17,240 bases of DNA from Actinomycetota bacterium (lineage in GTDB: Bacteria > Actinomycetota > CADDZG01 > WHSQ01): assembly GCA_013695055.1 (NCBI GenBank), contig JACDBF010000177.1, forward strand, positions 1 through 17,240, written 5' to 3'. The translations under genes were made by a program, and so were the position numbers. The notes under the pieces were generated by a model. That model did no database searches. It was not told the DNA's origin and worked only from the letters and a program-made list of their open reading frames with translations. Shown in pieces: positions 1-7,261 of the stretch (positions are counted from its first letter, which is position 1; each line of letters starts with the position of its first letter).

Positions 1-258
1 GAGCTCGCCAACTCGACGAGCACGCTGGCCGACGATCCCTCGTACAAGAAGGCCGCCGAGGCCCTCGGCGGGGACTTCGCGGTGTCGGGCTACGTGAGCA
101 TTCCTCCGGTAGTCGCTCTCGTGGAGAGCTTCGCGCCCGTCGACCCAGCGTATGAAAAGGACGTCAAGCCGTTCCTCGACGCCGCGCGATTCGTGGTTTC
201 CGGGGCGCGCGTCGATGGGGACGAGGTCATGCAGCGGGTGGTCATCGGCATCGAATAA
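1..258 (+). CDS. C-terminal fragment of an unidentified protein, possibly DUF3352-like
   Basis: An open frame runs from the first base of the window to a TAA at 256-258, giving 85 residues with the start outside the window. The fragment has a central SGYVSIPPVVALVE segment and ends with a pattern of the type LDAARFVVSGARVDGDEVMQ followed by VVIGIE. A final strand pair of the kind 'variable Ser/Gly-rich turn, D-G-D, then hydrophobic end' resembles the C-terminus of DUF3352-type secreted or lipid-anchored proteins, but this is a weak resemblance judged by eye. Codon use matches the neighbours (G/C at third positions), which supports real coding. It ends 35 bases before valS and could be co-transcribed with it. 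Function is unknown. Confidence 0.6.
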   Translation, partial: ELANSTSTLADDPSYKKAAEALGGDFAVSGYVSIPPVVALVESFAPVDPAYEKDVKPFLDAARFVVSGARVDGDEVMQRVVIGIE

Positions 259-293
259 CAGGGCCTCCGACGCGGGGTCTTAAGCTCCTGAAG

Positions 294-2837
294 ATGAGCG
301 CGGGCCCGGGTGGTGACGTTAGGGATATGGAAGAGCGTTGGCGCGCCTTCTGGGAGAAAGAAGGCGTCTACCGCTACGACCCGGGCCGTGGCAGAGATGA
401 GACGTTCGTGGTCGACACGCCCCCCCTCACGGCCAGCGGGTCGCTCCACGTTGGACACGTGTTCTCGTTCACGCAGACCGATCTCATGGTGCGCTACCGG
501 CGCATGCGAGGCGACAACATCTTTTATCCGATGGGCTGGGACGACAATGGGCTTCCTACCGAGCGACGCGTCCAGAACGTCTTCGACGTCCGGTGCGATC
601 CAGGCCTACCCTATGAACAGGGCCTCGAGCTCGAGTTCGGGCGCACCGGCGACACCCTGGACGTCTCCCGGCAAAACTTCATCGAGTTGTGCGACCAGGT
701 TGTCAAGGTGGACGAGGAGAAATTCAAGGAGGTTTTTCAGCGTCTGGGGTTGTCCGTCGACTGGCGGGAGACATACGCGACCATCGATCGGCGATCGCGT
801 TATGTGAGCCAGCTTTCTTTCCTGCACTTGTTGGAACGCGACTTGGTGGAGCATCGCAACGCGCCCACGATGTGGGATATCGGGTTTCAGTCCGCGGTCG
901 CTCAAGCTGAGGTCGAAGATCGCGAACGAGAGGGGATGTTCCATCACATCCGCTTCGCCGTCGACGACGGAGGCGACTTTACAGTCGGGACCACGCGCCC
1001 TGAATTGCTTCCGGCGTGCATCGCAGTAAGCGCGCATCCCGAAGACGTTCGTTACCGTGCTCTTATCGGCAAATCGGCGATCACTCCGCTATTTGGCGCG
1101 CCGGTGCCGATCATTGCCGACGAAGGCGCCGATCCCGAGAAGGGCACCGGGATTCTGATGATCTGCACATTCGGAGATGGAGCCGATGTCGAGGCCTGGC
1201 GGGACCTTGGCGTGCCCGCGCGCGAGATCATCGGGCGCAACGGACGAATCCTTGCAGCCCCGTGGGGACAGGAGCACTGGGTGAGCGTCGATCCCCCTGC
1301 CGCTCGTGCCAGCCACGATCAGCTCACCGGGCTGTCGATCAGTCAGGCTCGGCGCAAGATCGTCGAGCAACTCGAAGAAGCGGGCGCTGTGGCAGGCGAG
1401 CCTCAGAAGATCGTTCGTCCGGTCAAGTACTACGAAAAAGGCGACCGTCCACTCGAGTTCGTGGTGTCGCGCCAGTGGTTTATCCCCGTCATGGACAAGA
1501 AGGACATGCTCATCGAGCAAGGTCGCAAAGTGCAATGGCATCCCGACATGTTTCGAAGGCGCTACGAAGACTGGGTCCAAGGATTGAATCAGGACTGGTG
1601 CGTTAGCCGCCAACGTTACTTTGGCGTGCCGATCCCAGTGTGGTACGAGGTGAGCGACGACGGGACCATCGACTACAGTCGGATCATCGCTCCGCGCAAG
1701 GAGGACTTGCCGGTCGACCCTTCGGCGCAAGCGCCTCCCGGCTACTCGAACGACCAGCGCGGCGCTCCCGGTGGCTTCTCCGGCGATCCCGACGTATTCG
1801 ATACGTGGGCAACCTCGGCTCTTACGCCTCTCATTCCCTCGGGATGGCCGGACGACATGGCGCGTCACGAGTCCCTTTATCCGAATGACTTGCGCCCGCA
1901 AAGCCACGAGATAATTCGCACCTGGGCGTTCGTGACGATCACGCGCTCATTTCTGGAGGACGGCACGGTCCCGTGGAAACACGCGGCCATCAGCGGATGG
2001 ATTCTCGATCCCGACCGCAAGAAGATGTCGAAATCCAAGGGCAACGTCGTCTTGCCGACAGACAGTCTTGATATGTATGGTTCGGACGCGGTTCGATACT
2101 GGTCGGCATCCGCGCGCTTGGGGGTGGATACTGCTTTCGACGCCAATGTGTTCAAAGAGGGCAAGCGTCTGGTCACCAAGCTCAAGAACGCGGCCCGCCT
2201 GATCGCCGGCTACGAGGGCCCGGCGGGCGATGTATCTCACCCACTCGACAGGGCGCTGATCGGGCGCCTACGCGAGCTGATCGGCGAAGTCACCGGACGC
2301 TGGGAAGCTTGGGACCATGCCGGCGCGCTGGCTGCGACCGAGTCGTGGTTCTGGTCGGATCTGTGCGACAACTACCTCGAGCTCTCGAAGAAGCGTGCCT
2401 ATGCGCGCGATCCATCGGCTCTAAAGACGCTGCGCTCGGCGCTCGACGCCTGCTTGAGGATGTTCGCGCCGGTCCTGCCGTTCATCACCGAGGAGATCCA
2501 CAACTTCAACCGGCCCGAGCACTCCTCGATTCATCTTGCGCGGTGGCCGGTCACAGACGAGCTTCCGGACGGGGTGGACGACGGGGGCTTCGACCTCGCC
2601 GTCTCGGTGCTGACCCAGGTTCGCCGGGCGAAGTCTCAGTCCAAGCTCTCGATCAGGTATCCGGTGCAGAGCTTAGAAGTGCGCGCGCCGAAGGAGTCGC
2701 TGACCAAGCTCGAGCCGCTGATGGCCGATGTCTCCTCGACCCTCGCAGTGGAGCGAGTCGAGCTCGTTGCAGACGAGAGCCACGACGAACCGGCCGTTGA
2801 CGTGACATTTGCCCGCGCGCCCTCAGAGGCTCGTTGA
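294..2837 (+). CDS. valS: Valine--tRNA ligase (ValRS, class Ia), short form without C-terminal coiled coil
   Basis: Charges tRNA-Val with valine in the cytoplasm and hydrolyses misacylated Thr-tRNA-Val. The 847-residue product has the class I signatures: HVGH at residues 52-55 (HIGH motif) and KMSKS at 577-581. The CP1 editing domain carries TTRPELLPACIAV from residue 233. A WCVSRQRYFGVPIPVWY block precedes the second catalytic half. An anticodon-binding helical domain follows from about residue 640, with the typical FAPVLPFITEEI segment. The protein stops without the roughly 60-residue coiled-coil tRNA-binding arm of the E. coli type (about 950 residues). The TTRPELL form of the editing motif and the missing arm fit the type 2 (archaeal/Rickettsia-like) ValRS; this is judged from memory of the families. 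The ATG at 294 has only a weak ribosome site; an in-frame ATG at 327 begins the conserved region and is an alternative. The stop overlaps folC. Confidence 0.97.
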   Translation: MSAGPGGDVRDMEERWRAFWEKEGVYRYDPGRGRDETFVVDTPPLTASGSLHVGHVFSFTQTDLMVRYRRMRGDNIFYPMGWDDNGLPTERRVQNVFDVRCDPGLPYEQGLELEFGRTGDTLDVSRQNFIELCDQVVKVDEEKFKEVFQRLGLSVDWRETYATIDRRSRYVSQLSFLHLLERDLVEHRNAPTMWDIGFQSAVAQAEVEDREREGMFHHIRFAVDDGGDFTVGTTRPELLPACIAVSAHPEDVRYRALIGKSAITPLFGAPVPIIADEGADPEKGTGILMICTFGDGADVEAWRDLGVPAREIIGRNGRILAAPWGQEHWVSVDPPAARASHDQLTGLSISQARRKIVEQLEEAGAVAGEPQKIVRPVKYYEKGDRPLEFVVSRQWFIPVMDKKDMLIEQGRKVQWHPDMFRRRYEDWVQGLNQDWCVSRQRYFGVPIPVWYEVSDDGTIDYSRIIAPRKEDLPVDPSAQAPPGYSNDQRGAPGGFSGDPDVFDTWATSALTPLIPSGWPDDMARHESLYPNDLRPQSHEIIRTWAFVTITRSFLEDGTVPWKHAAISGWILDPDRKKMSKSKGNVVLPTDSLDMYGSDAVRYWSASARLGVDTAFDANVFKEGKRLVTKLKNAARLIAGYEGPAGDVSHPLDRALIGRLRELIGEVTGRWEAWDHAGALAATESWFWSDLCDNYLELSKKRAYARDPSALKTLRSALDACLRMFAPVLPFITEEIHNFNRPEHSSIHLARWPVTDELPDGVDDGGFDLAVSVLTQVRRAKSQSKLSIRYPVQSLEVRAPKESLTKLEPLMADVSSTLAVERVELVADESHDEPAVDVTFARAPSEAR

Positions 2838-4141
2838 TGGGATTCAAGGAGGCCGAGGCCTTTCTCGACGCTTTGGGCGTCGACGCAATGAAATTGATGC
2901 GGCCGTCGACGGCCCGCATCGAGGCCATGGTCGAAGCGCTCGATCATCCTGAGCGGGCGGTCCCCGCGATACACATCACGGGGACTAACGGCAAGTCCTC
3001 GACGGCGCGCATAGCGACCTCGCTGCTTACGGCGACTGGTCTCAAGGTCGGGACCTACACCTCGCCGCATCTGGAGTCCGTGAGAGAGCGCATAGCTCTC
3101 GACGGCGAGTCCGTCGGCGAGGAAGACTTCGGTGAGGTGTTCGACCACTTGCATAAGTATCTCGAGTTCGTGCAAGACGATCTCGGCCAGCAGCTCACCT
3201 ACTTCGAGGTGCTGACTGCGATGTTCTATTTGTGGGCGGCAGACAATGTCGATGCGATGGTCGTCGAGGTCGGCCTGGGGGGCCGTTGGGATGCGACCAA
3301 TGTGATCGACGCTCCCGTCTCGGTCATCACCAATATCTCTTTGGATCACACAAGCTTGATGGGCTCTAGCCGCGAAGGCATAGCCCTAGAGAAGGCGGGC
3401 ATCATCTCCGCCAACGGCGTCGTGGTCACCGCGGAACGCACCCTCGATGCCTTCGGAGTGATCGCTGGGGAAGCCAACGCACGAGGCGCAACCGTATCGG
3501 CGATCGATCGGGACTTTAGTGCGACCGACAACAGGGTGGCGCTGGGTGGCCGCTACTTGTCGGTCGAAACCTCCGGCACCTCTTACCGGGGGATGTTTCT
3601 TCCGCTGCATGGAAGCCACCAAGGGGTAAACGCGGCGACTGCCGTCGACGCGGTTGCACATTTTCTCGGGGCTCGCCCCCTTAGCGACGAGGTCGTTCGA
3701 GATGGCCTGGCGGCGGTGCGCGCGCCGGGCCGTATCGAAGTCGTGAGACCGCCGGAAGCGGCCGCTCCCGTCGTGCTAGATGTCGCGCACAATCCCGATG
3801 GCATGTCGGCGTTGATCTCCAGCCTCGTTGAGGCGTTTGCCTTCGATCACGTGCGTTTCGTGGTCGGCATCCTCGCGGATAAGGATTACAGGGGAATGCT
3901 CTCCGAGCTGGCGCGAATCCCTTGCTCGCTGACTGTGACGCGACCGGCAAACGTGCGCTCGATTCCCGTCACCGAGCTCGCCGCGGCGGCCGGCGAGCTC
4001 GGTCTCGAGTTCGCAGTCGTCGAGGACGTCGCCGGGGCCGTGGATTCGGTGGTGAGCGCGGTCGCCGCCAGCGAGCTCGTATGTGTCACGGGTTCGCATT
4101 ACGTCGTCGGGGAAGCGCGGGCTCATCTAGGAAGCACTTGA
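2837..4141 (+). CDS. folC: Folylpolyglutamate synthase / dihydrofolate synthase (Mur ligase family)
   Basis: Adds glutamate to folates and, in bifunctional members, to dihydropteroate, using ATP in the cytoplasm. The 434-residue product has the Mur-ligase P-loop GTNGKSS at residues 49-55, followed by the FolC-typical VGTYTSPHLESVRERI. VVEVGLGGRWDATN and the SLDHTSLMG block (metal and folate site) lie in the central domain. DVAHNPDGM, with His318, lies in the C-terminal domain. Length is normal for the family. The ATG at 2837 shares its A with the valS stop (TGATG), so the two are translationally coupled. A TTG at 2834 is in frame one codon earlier and cannot be excluded. valS-folC adjacency is common in Gram-positive bacteria and Actinomycetota. 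Whether this enzyme has both activities cannot be told from sequence; no separate folC/folA genes are in view. Confidence 0.95.
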   Translation: MGFKEAEAFLDALGVDAMKLMRPSTARIEAMVEALDHPERAVPAIHITGTNGKSSTARIATSLLTATGLKVGTYTSPHLESVRERIALDGESVGEEDFGEVFDHLHKYLEFVQDDLGQQLTYFEVLTAMFYLWAADNVDAMVVEVGLGGRWDATNVIDAPVSVITNISLDHTSLMGSSREGIALEKAGIISANGVVVTAERTLDAFGVIAGEANARGATVSAIDRDFSATDNRVALGGRYLSVETSGTSYRGMFLPLHGSHQGVNAATAVDAVAHFLGARPLSDEVVRDGLAAVRAPGRIEVVRPPEAAAPVVLDVAHNPDGMSALISSLVEAFAFDHVRFVVGILADKDYRGMLSELARIPCSLTVTRPANVRSIPVTELAAAAGELGLEFAVVEDVAGAVDSVVSAVAASELVCVTGSHYVVGEARAHLGST

Positions 4142-4168
4142 GGAGACGAGACTGCTACCGTCTCTTTT
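4141..4168 (+). terminator. Weak terminator-like hairpin after folC
   Basis: GAGACG (4143-4148) is complementary to CGTCTC (4159-4164) around a 10-base loop and is followed by TTTT (4165-4168). An A-T pair and a G-T wobble extend the stem outward to 4141/4166. It starts in the folC stop codon. The stem is short, and the same bases contain a promoter-like TACCGT, so the role is uncertain. Confidence 0.35.
4154..4161 (+). promoter_or_regulatory. Possible -10 element upstream of ndk
   Basis: TGCTACCGT has the TGnTAnnnT shape of an extended -10 used by vegetative sigma factors in Actinomycetota, with TACCGT at 4156-4161. It lies about 38 bases before the ndk start, which would give a leader of about 30 bases. 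No convincing -35 hexamer is seen 16-18 bases upstream. Confidence 0.3.
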
Positions 4169-4198
4169 GCTTCGAATAGCAAATACTGGAGGTTAAGG

Positions 4199-4603
4199 GT
4201 GCCGGTGCAAAGAACATTCGTGATGGTGAAGCCCGACGGCGTCAGGCGGCGGCTTTCAGGCGAGGTGATCCGCCGGATCGAGGCTAAGGGCTACGAGGTC
4301 GATCAGATGAAACTCTTTACGATCGATGAGGACCTGGCGACGCGTCATTACGCGGAACACACCGACAAGCCCTTCTTCTCCGAGCTCGTCTTGTTCATCA
4401 CCTCCGGTCCGGTTGTGGCCATGGCGATCCGGGGGCCGGAGGCCGTTCTCGGCTGCCGGCAGATCATGGGGGCCACGAATCCACTCGAGGCGGCGCCGGG
4501 GTCGATCAGGGGCGATTTTGCCACCGAGATCGGAGAGAACATCGTGCACGGCTCCGATTCTCCCGAATCCGCCGAGAGGGAGCTGGGTCTCTTTTTCGGA
4601 TAG
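4199..4603 (+). CDS. ndk: Nucleoside-diphosphate kinase
   Basis: Transfers the gamma-phosphate of NTPs to NDPs through a phosphohistidine and balances the nucleotide pools. The 134-residue product is full length for the family. It begins with the strand RTFVMVKPDGV, contains the substrate-binding NPLEAAPGSIRGDFA segment, and has the catalytic His117 in the NIVHGSDSPESAERE signature. The GTG start at 4199 is supported by GGAGG at 4188-4192, six bases upstream; a second GTG at 4205 is less well placed. The gene sits 57 bases after folC with its own promoter-like sequence. The position between folC and mreB matches the order in Streptomyces-type chromosomes. Confidence 0.97.
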   Translation: MPVQRTFVMVKPDGVRRRLSGEVIRRIEAKGYEVDQMKLFTIDEDLATRHYAEHTDKPFFSELVLFITSGPVVAMAIRGPEAVLGCRQIMGATNPLEAAPGSIRGDFATEIGENIVHGSDSPESAERELGLFFG

Positions 4604-4641
4604 GCTCCCCGGTTAGCGAATACTCAAAAGAGTCAATCAGT

Positions 4642-4654
4642 GGGGTGCGTTATG
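4642..4654 (+). promoter_or_regulatory. Ribosome site that favours the ATG 4652 start of mreB
   Basis: GGGG at 4642-4645 lies six bases before the ATG at 4652. An in-frame GTG at 4640 overlaps this site and would add only four residues (MGCV). The MDNIFQFIGRDMAVDLG start from 4652 aligns with the usual MreB N-terminus. Confidence 0.5.
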
Positions 4655-5683
4655 GACAACATCTTCCAGTTCATCGGGCGTGACATGGCAGTCGACCTCG
4701 GCACTGCGAATACGCTCGTATACGTCCGCGGCCGGGGCATCGTCCTCAACGAGCCGTCGGTCGTGGCGATCAATACGAAGAGTGGCGCCATTCTGGCCGT
4801 TGGGTCGGAGGCGAAACAGATGATTGGGCGTACTCCGGCCCACATCGTGGCGATCCGGCCGCTCAAAGATGGAGTGATTGCCGATTTCGACGTCACCGAG
4901 AAGATGCTGCGCTACTTCATCCAGAAGGTGCACCGCCGCACGTTCCTCGCCAAGCCTCGCGTCGTCGTGTGCGTGCCGTCCGGCATCACCGGCGTCGAGC
5001 AACGCGCCGTAGAAGAAGCGACTATCTCGGCCGGAGCGCGCAGCGCGTTCATCATCGAAGAGCCGATGGCTGCCGCGATCGGCGCCGGACTTCCCGTGCA
5101 CGAGCCGACCGGGAACATGGTGGTCGACATCGGCGGTGGAACCACGGAAGTGGCGGTCGTCTCTCTCGGGGGCATCGTTACCAGCCAGTCGATCCGTATC
5201 GGGGGCGACGAGCTCGATGAAGCGATCATCAACTACGTCAAGAAGGAGTACTCGCTCATGCTCGGCGAGCGCACTTCTGAAGAGATGAAGATGGCGATCG
5301 GCTCGGCGTTCCCCATGCCCGATGAGCAGCAAGCGGAGATTCGGGGTCGCGATCTCGTGACCGGACTTCCTAAGACCATCGTGGTGTCGGCCGAGGAGAT
5401 CCGCAGAGCCATTGAAGAGCCCGTCAACGCGATCGTCGATGCGGTCAAGAACACCCTCGACAAGACGCCACCCGAGCTCGCCGCAGACATCATGGACAAG
5501 GGAATTGTGCTGGCCGGCGGGGGGTCGCTTCTCAAGGGCCTCGACGAGCGGCTCAAGCACGAGACCGGGATGCCGATTCACATCGCCGAGGATCCGCTGT
5601 GGTCGGTCGCCATCGGGTCGGGCAAGTGCCTCGAGGAGTTCGAGTCGCTCAAGCGAGTGCTGATTTCCTCCACCCGCCACTAG
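4652..5683 (+). CDS. mreB: Rod shape-determining actin homologue MreB
   Basis: A bacterial actin that forms membrane-bound filaments and guides lateral wall synthesis by the elongasome. The 343-residue product has the actin-fold signatures: phosphate-1 loop DLGTANTLVYV from Asp15, phosphate-2 loop DIGGGTTE at 159-166, and the adenosine motif VLAGGGSLLKGLDE near residue 288. An amphipathic N-terminal stretch (MDNIFQFIGRDM) could serve as membrane anchor; this is inferred from the family. The start was chosen at ATG 4652 over GTG 4640 because of the upstream GGGG and the match to family N-termini. It is separated from mreC by 166 bases, so it may be transcribed from its own or the ndk promoter, apart from mreCD. 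No second mreB or mbl copy is in the window. Confidence 0.97.
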   Translation: MDNIFQFIGRDMAVDLGTANTLVYVRGRGIVLNEPSVVAINTKSGAILAVGSEAKQMIGRTPAHIVAIRPLKDGVIADFDVTEKMLRYFIQKVHRRTFLAKPRVVVCVPSGITGVEQRAVEEATISAGARSAFIIEEPMAAAIGAGLPVHEPTGNMVVDIGGGTTEVAVVSLGGIVTSQSIRIGGDELDEAIINYVKKEYSLMLGERTSEEMKMAIGSAFPMPDEQQAEIRGRDLVTGLPKTIVVSAEEIRRAIEEPVNAIVDAVKNTLDKTPPELAADIMDKGIVLAGGGSLLKGLDERLKHETGMPIHIAEDPLWSVAIGSGKCLEEFESLKRVLISSTRH

Positions 5684-5733
5684 CGCCTCCCAGGTCGCGA
5701 AGAACCACATAAAGGGCAGGTCAGAGGCCTCCC

Positions 5734-5762
5734 TTCCTTTACGCGACCGGCCCGTGTAGGGT
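5734..5762 (+). promoter_or_regulatory. Possible promoter for the mreC-mreD-mrdA-rodA operon
   Basis: TAGGGT at 5757-5762 fits the TAnnnT -10 hexamer, and TTCCTT at 5734-5739 stands 17 bases upstream as a poor -35. The -10 lies in the loop of an inverted repeat, CGACCGGC (5744-5751) with GCCGGTCG (5769-5776). This could be an operator or chance. It lies about 90 bases before mreC. Confidence 0.35.
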
Positions 5763-5849
5763 GAACGCGCCGGTCGGTGTTTCGCGCGCCCTCACGCTCA
5801 CGCGCTCGAGGCCGACCCCCATTTTCTGAGCTTAACGAGGTCTATTGCA

Positions 5850-6701
5850 ATGTATCGCCGAGCCGGGCGAGGCCGAGTGTTGTTGCTGGCATTCGTCGCC
5901 ATCTCAATCGTCGTGGTAACGCTCGACTTCAGACAGAGCTCAGGAGGCCCGCTCAAGCGCGCCAAGGATCTCGCCGTCACGGTCGTGGCTCCTGTACAAA
6001 GAGGCTTTACGTCGGTGACCCGGCCGGTGGGAGATTTCTTCTCGTCGGTTGCCAACCTAGCGAACCTGCGCGGCGAGAACGAGCGACTCGAACAAGCGCT
6101 GGATCAAGCCCAAGCCGACGCAGACGGTCTCCCTGCGATCGAGGACGAGAACGAAGAGCTGCGAGCCCAGCTCGATCTCGAGAATTCGTGGCGCACGATG
6201 GAAGCGGTCACGGCGACCGTCATTTCCAGCAATATCGCGAACTACAAGTGGGCGATCGTGATCGGCAAGGGTCGAAGCGACGGGATCAAGCCGGATATGG
6301 CCGCCATCAACTCCGATGGTCTGGTCGGCAAAGTGCTGCGCTCCGGGCCTCATTACGCGACCGTCTTGCTGCTGGTCGATCCCGCTGCAGCGGCCGCGGC
6401 TAAGGTTGACGGGATCGGGGACGGAGGGCTGGTCGAGGGCAACGGCGGCGGCGAGATGCTGTCACTCTCGTTCATCGACACCGACTCTTCCGTCGCGGTG
6501 GGCGACGAGGTCGTGACATCGGGCCTGGACGGAGGTGTCTTTCCGCCCGGCGTGCAGATAGGTTCGGTAGCCGAGGTCGGGGGCTCCGACGCGGCCGGGG
6601 AGCTTCAGGTCGCCGTGGAGTCTGCGGTCGACTTCAAAGCGTTGCTATTCGTGACGGTATTGCTGGAGACAGGTGACCGGCTTGGAGCGGAAGCGAGGTG
6701 A
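5850..6701 (+). CDS. mreC: Rod shape-determining protein MreC
   Basis: A single-pass membrane scaffold that links MreB to PBP2/RodA on the outside of the membrane and activates PBP2. The 283-residue product has a short basic N-terminus, one transmembrane helix at about 9-25, a coiled coil at about 66-112 rich in Glu/Gln/Leu, and then the paired beta-barrel domain. That domain includes the conserved patterns GxxDGIKPDMAAINSDGLVGKV and the late GDEVVTSGLDGGVFPPGVQIG. ATG 5850 follows CGAGG at 5836-5840. The stop overlaps the mreD start by four bases (GTGA), so the two are coupled. It begins the elongation operon behind a 166-base spacer. Length and domain order are normal. Confidence 0.94.
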   Translation: MYRRAGRGRVLLLAFVAISIVVVTLDFRQSSGGPLKRAKDLAVTVVAPVQRGFTSVTRPVGDFFSSVANLANLRGENERLEQALDQAQADADGLPAIEDENEELRAQLDLENSWRTMEAVTATVISSNIANYKWAIVIGKGRSDGIKPDMAAINSDGLVGKVLRSGPHYATVLLLVDPAAAAAAKVDGIGDGGLVEGNGGGEMLSLSFIDTDSSVAVGDEVVTSGLDGGVFPPGVQIGSVAEVGGSDAAGELQVAVESAVDFKALLFVTVLLETGDRLGAEAR

Positions 6702-7261
6702 GCGTCGCGGCGCCTGAAGCCAGAGGCCCGAGCACGCTGGCTGAGATCGGGCTAGCCCGAGTAGCGGTCGTCGCGGCTCTCGTGGTGATTTCCGTGGCCC
6801 TTCAATCGACCGTCCTGGCGCGCCTCACGCTCTTGGGAGTCATCCCTCAGCTGGGACTGATTCTCATCGTTTCTCTGGCCTATACCGACGGCCCCCGGGT
6901 GGGTACCGTGACGGGGTTCTTCGGGGGCCTTTTGCAGGACTTGTTGCTGCCACAGTCGATCGTGGGACTCACGGCTTTGGTCTACACGCTCGTCGGCTAC
7001 ACGGTGGGAACGTTTCGCGAATACTCGCCCTCCCAGTCCGTGTGGGCCCCGGTGTTCGCGGTCGGGATTGCCTCCGCAGTGGCCGAGCTCGGGTACGCGC
7101 TGCTCGCCATCCTCCTCGGCCAGCCGTGGGTGGGCCTTGAATTCACGGTCAAGGTCGCCGGATTTGTCGTCCTCTACAATGTGTTGCTGACGCCCTTTGT
7201 GTTTCCGGTGGTGCGCAAGATCGCAGATCGTTACCGGCCGGAGAGAGTGTACAAGTTTTGA
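6698..7261 (+). CDS. mreD: Rod shape-determining membrane protein MreD
   Basis: An integral membrane partner of MreC in the elongasome. The 187-residue product is very hydrophobic, with about six membrane segments (roughly 20-40, 46-62, 68-82, 88-105, 116-141, 148-171). It contains the family-typical GFFGGLLQDLLL motif near residues 73-84. The sequence itself is poorly conserved; the call rests on topology, this motif, length and position between mreC and PBP2. GTG 6698 overlaps the mreC stop as GTGA, with GGAG at 6684-6687 as ribosome site. The stop overlaps the next start as TTGA. Confidence 0.88.
   Translation: MSVAAPEARGPSTLAEIGLARVAVVAALVVISVALQSTVLARLTLLGVIPQLGLILIVSLAYTDGPRVGTVTGFFGGLLQDLLLPQSIVGLTALVYTLVGYTVGTFREYSPSQSVWAPVFAVGIASAVAELGYALLAILLGQPWVGLEFTVKVAGFVVLYNVLLTPFVFPVVRKIADRYRPERVYKF

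Noticed and set aside
4637..5710. Long - strand open frame (357 codons) opposite mreB
   Set aside because: mreB on the + strand has all actin-fold motifs; the antisense product is Asp/His/Arg-rich without family resemblance.
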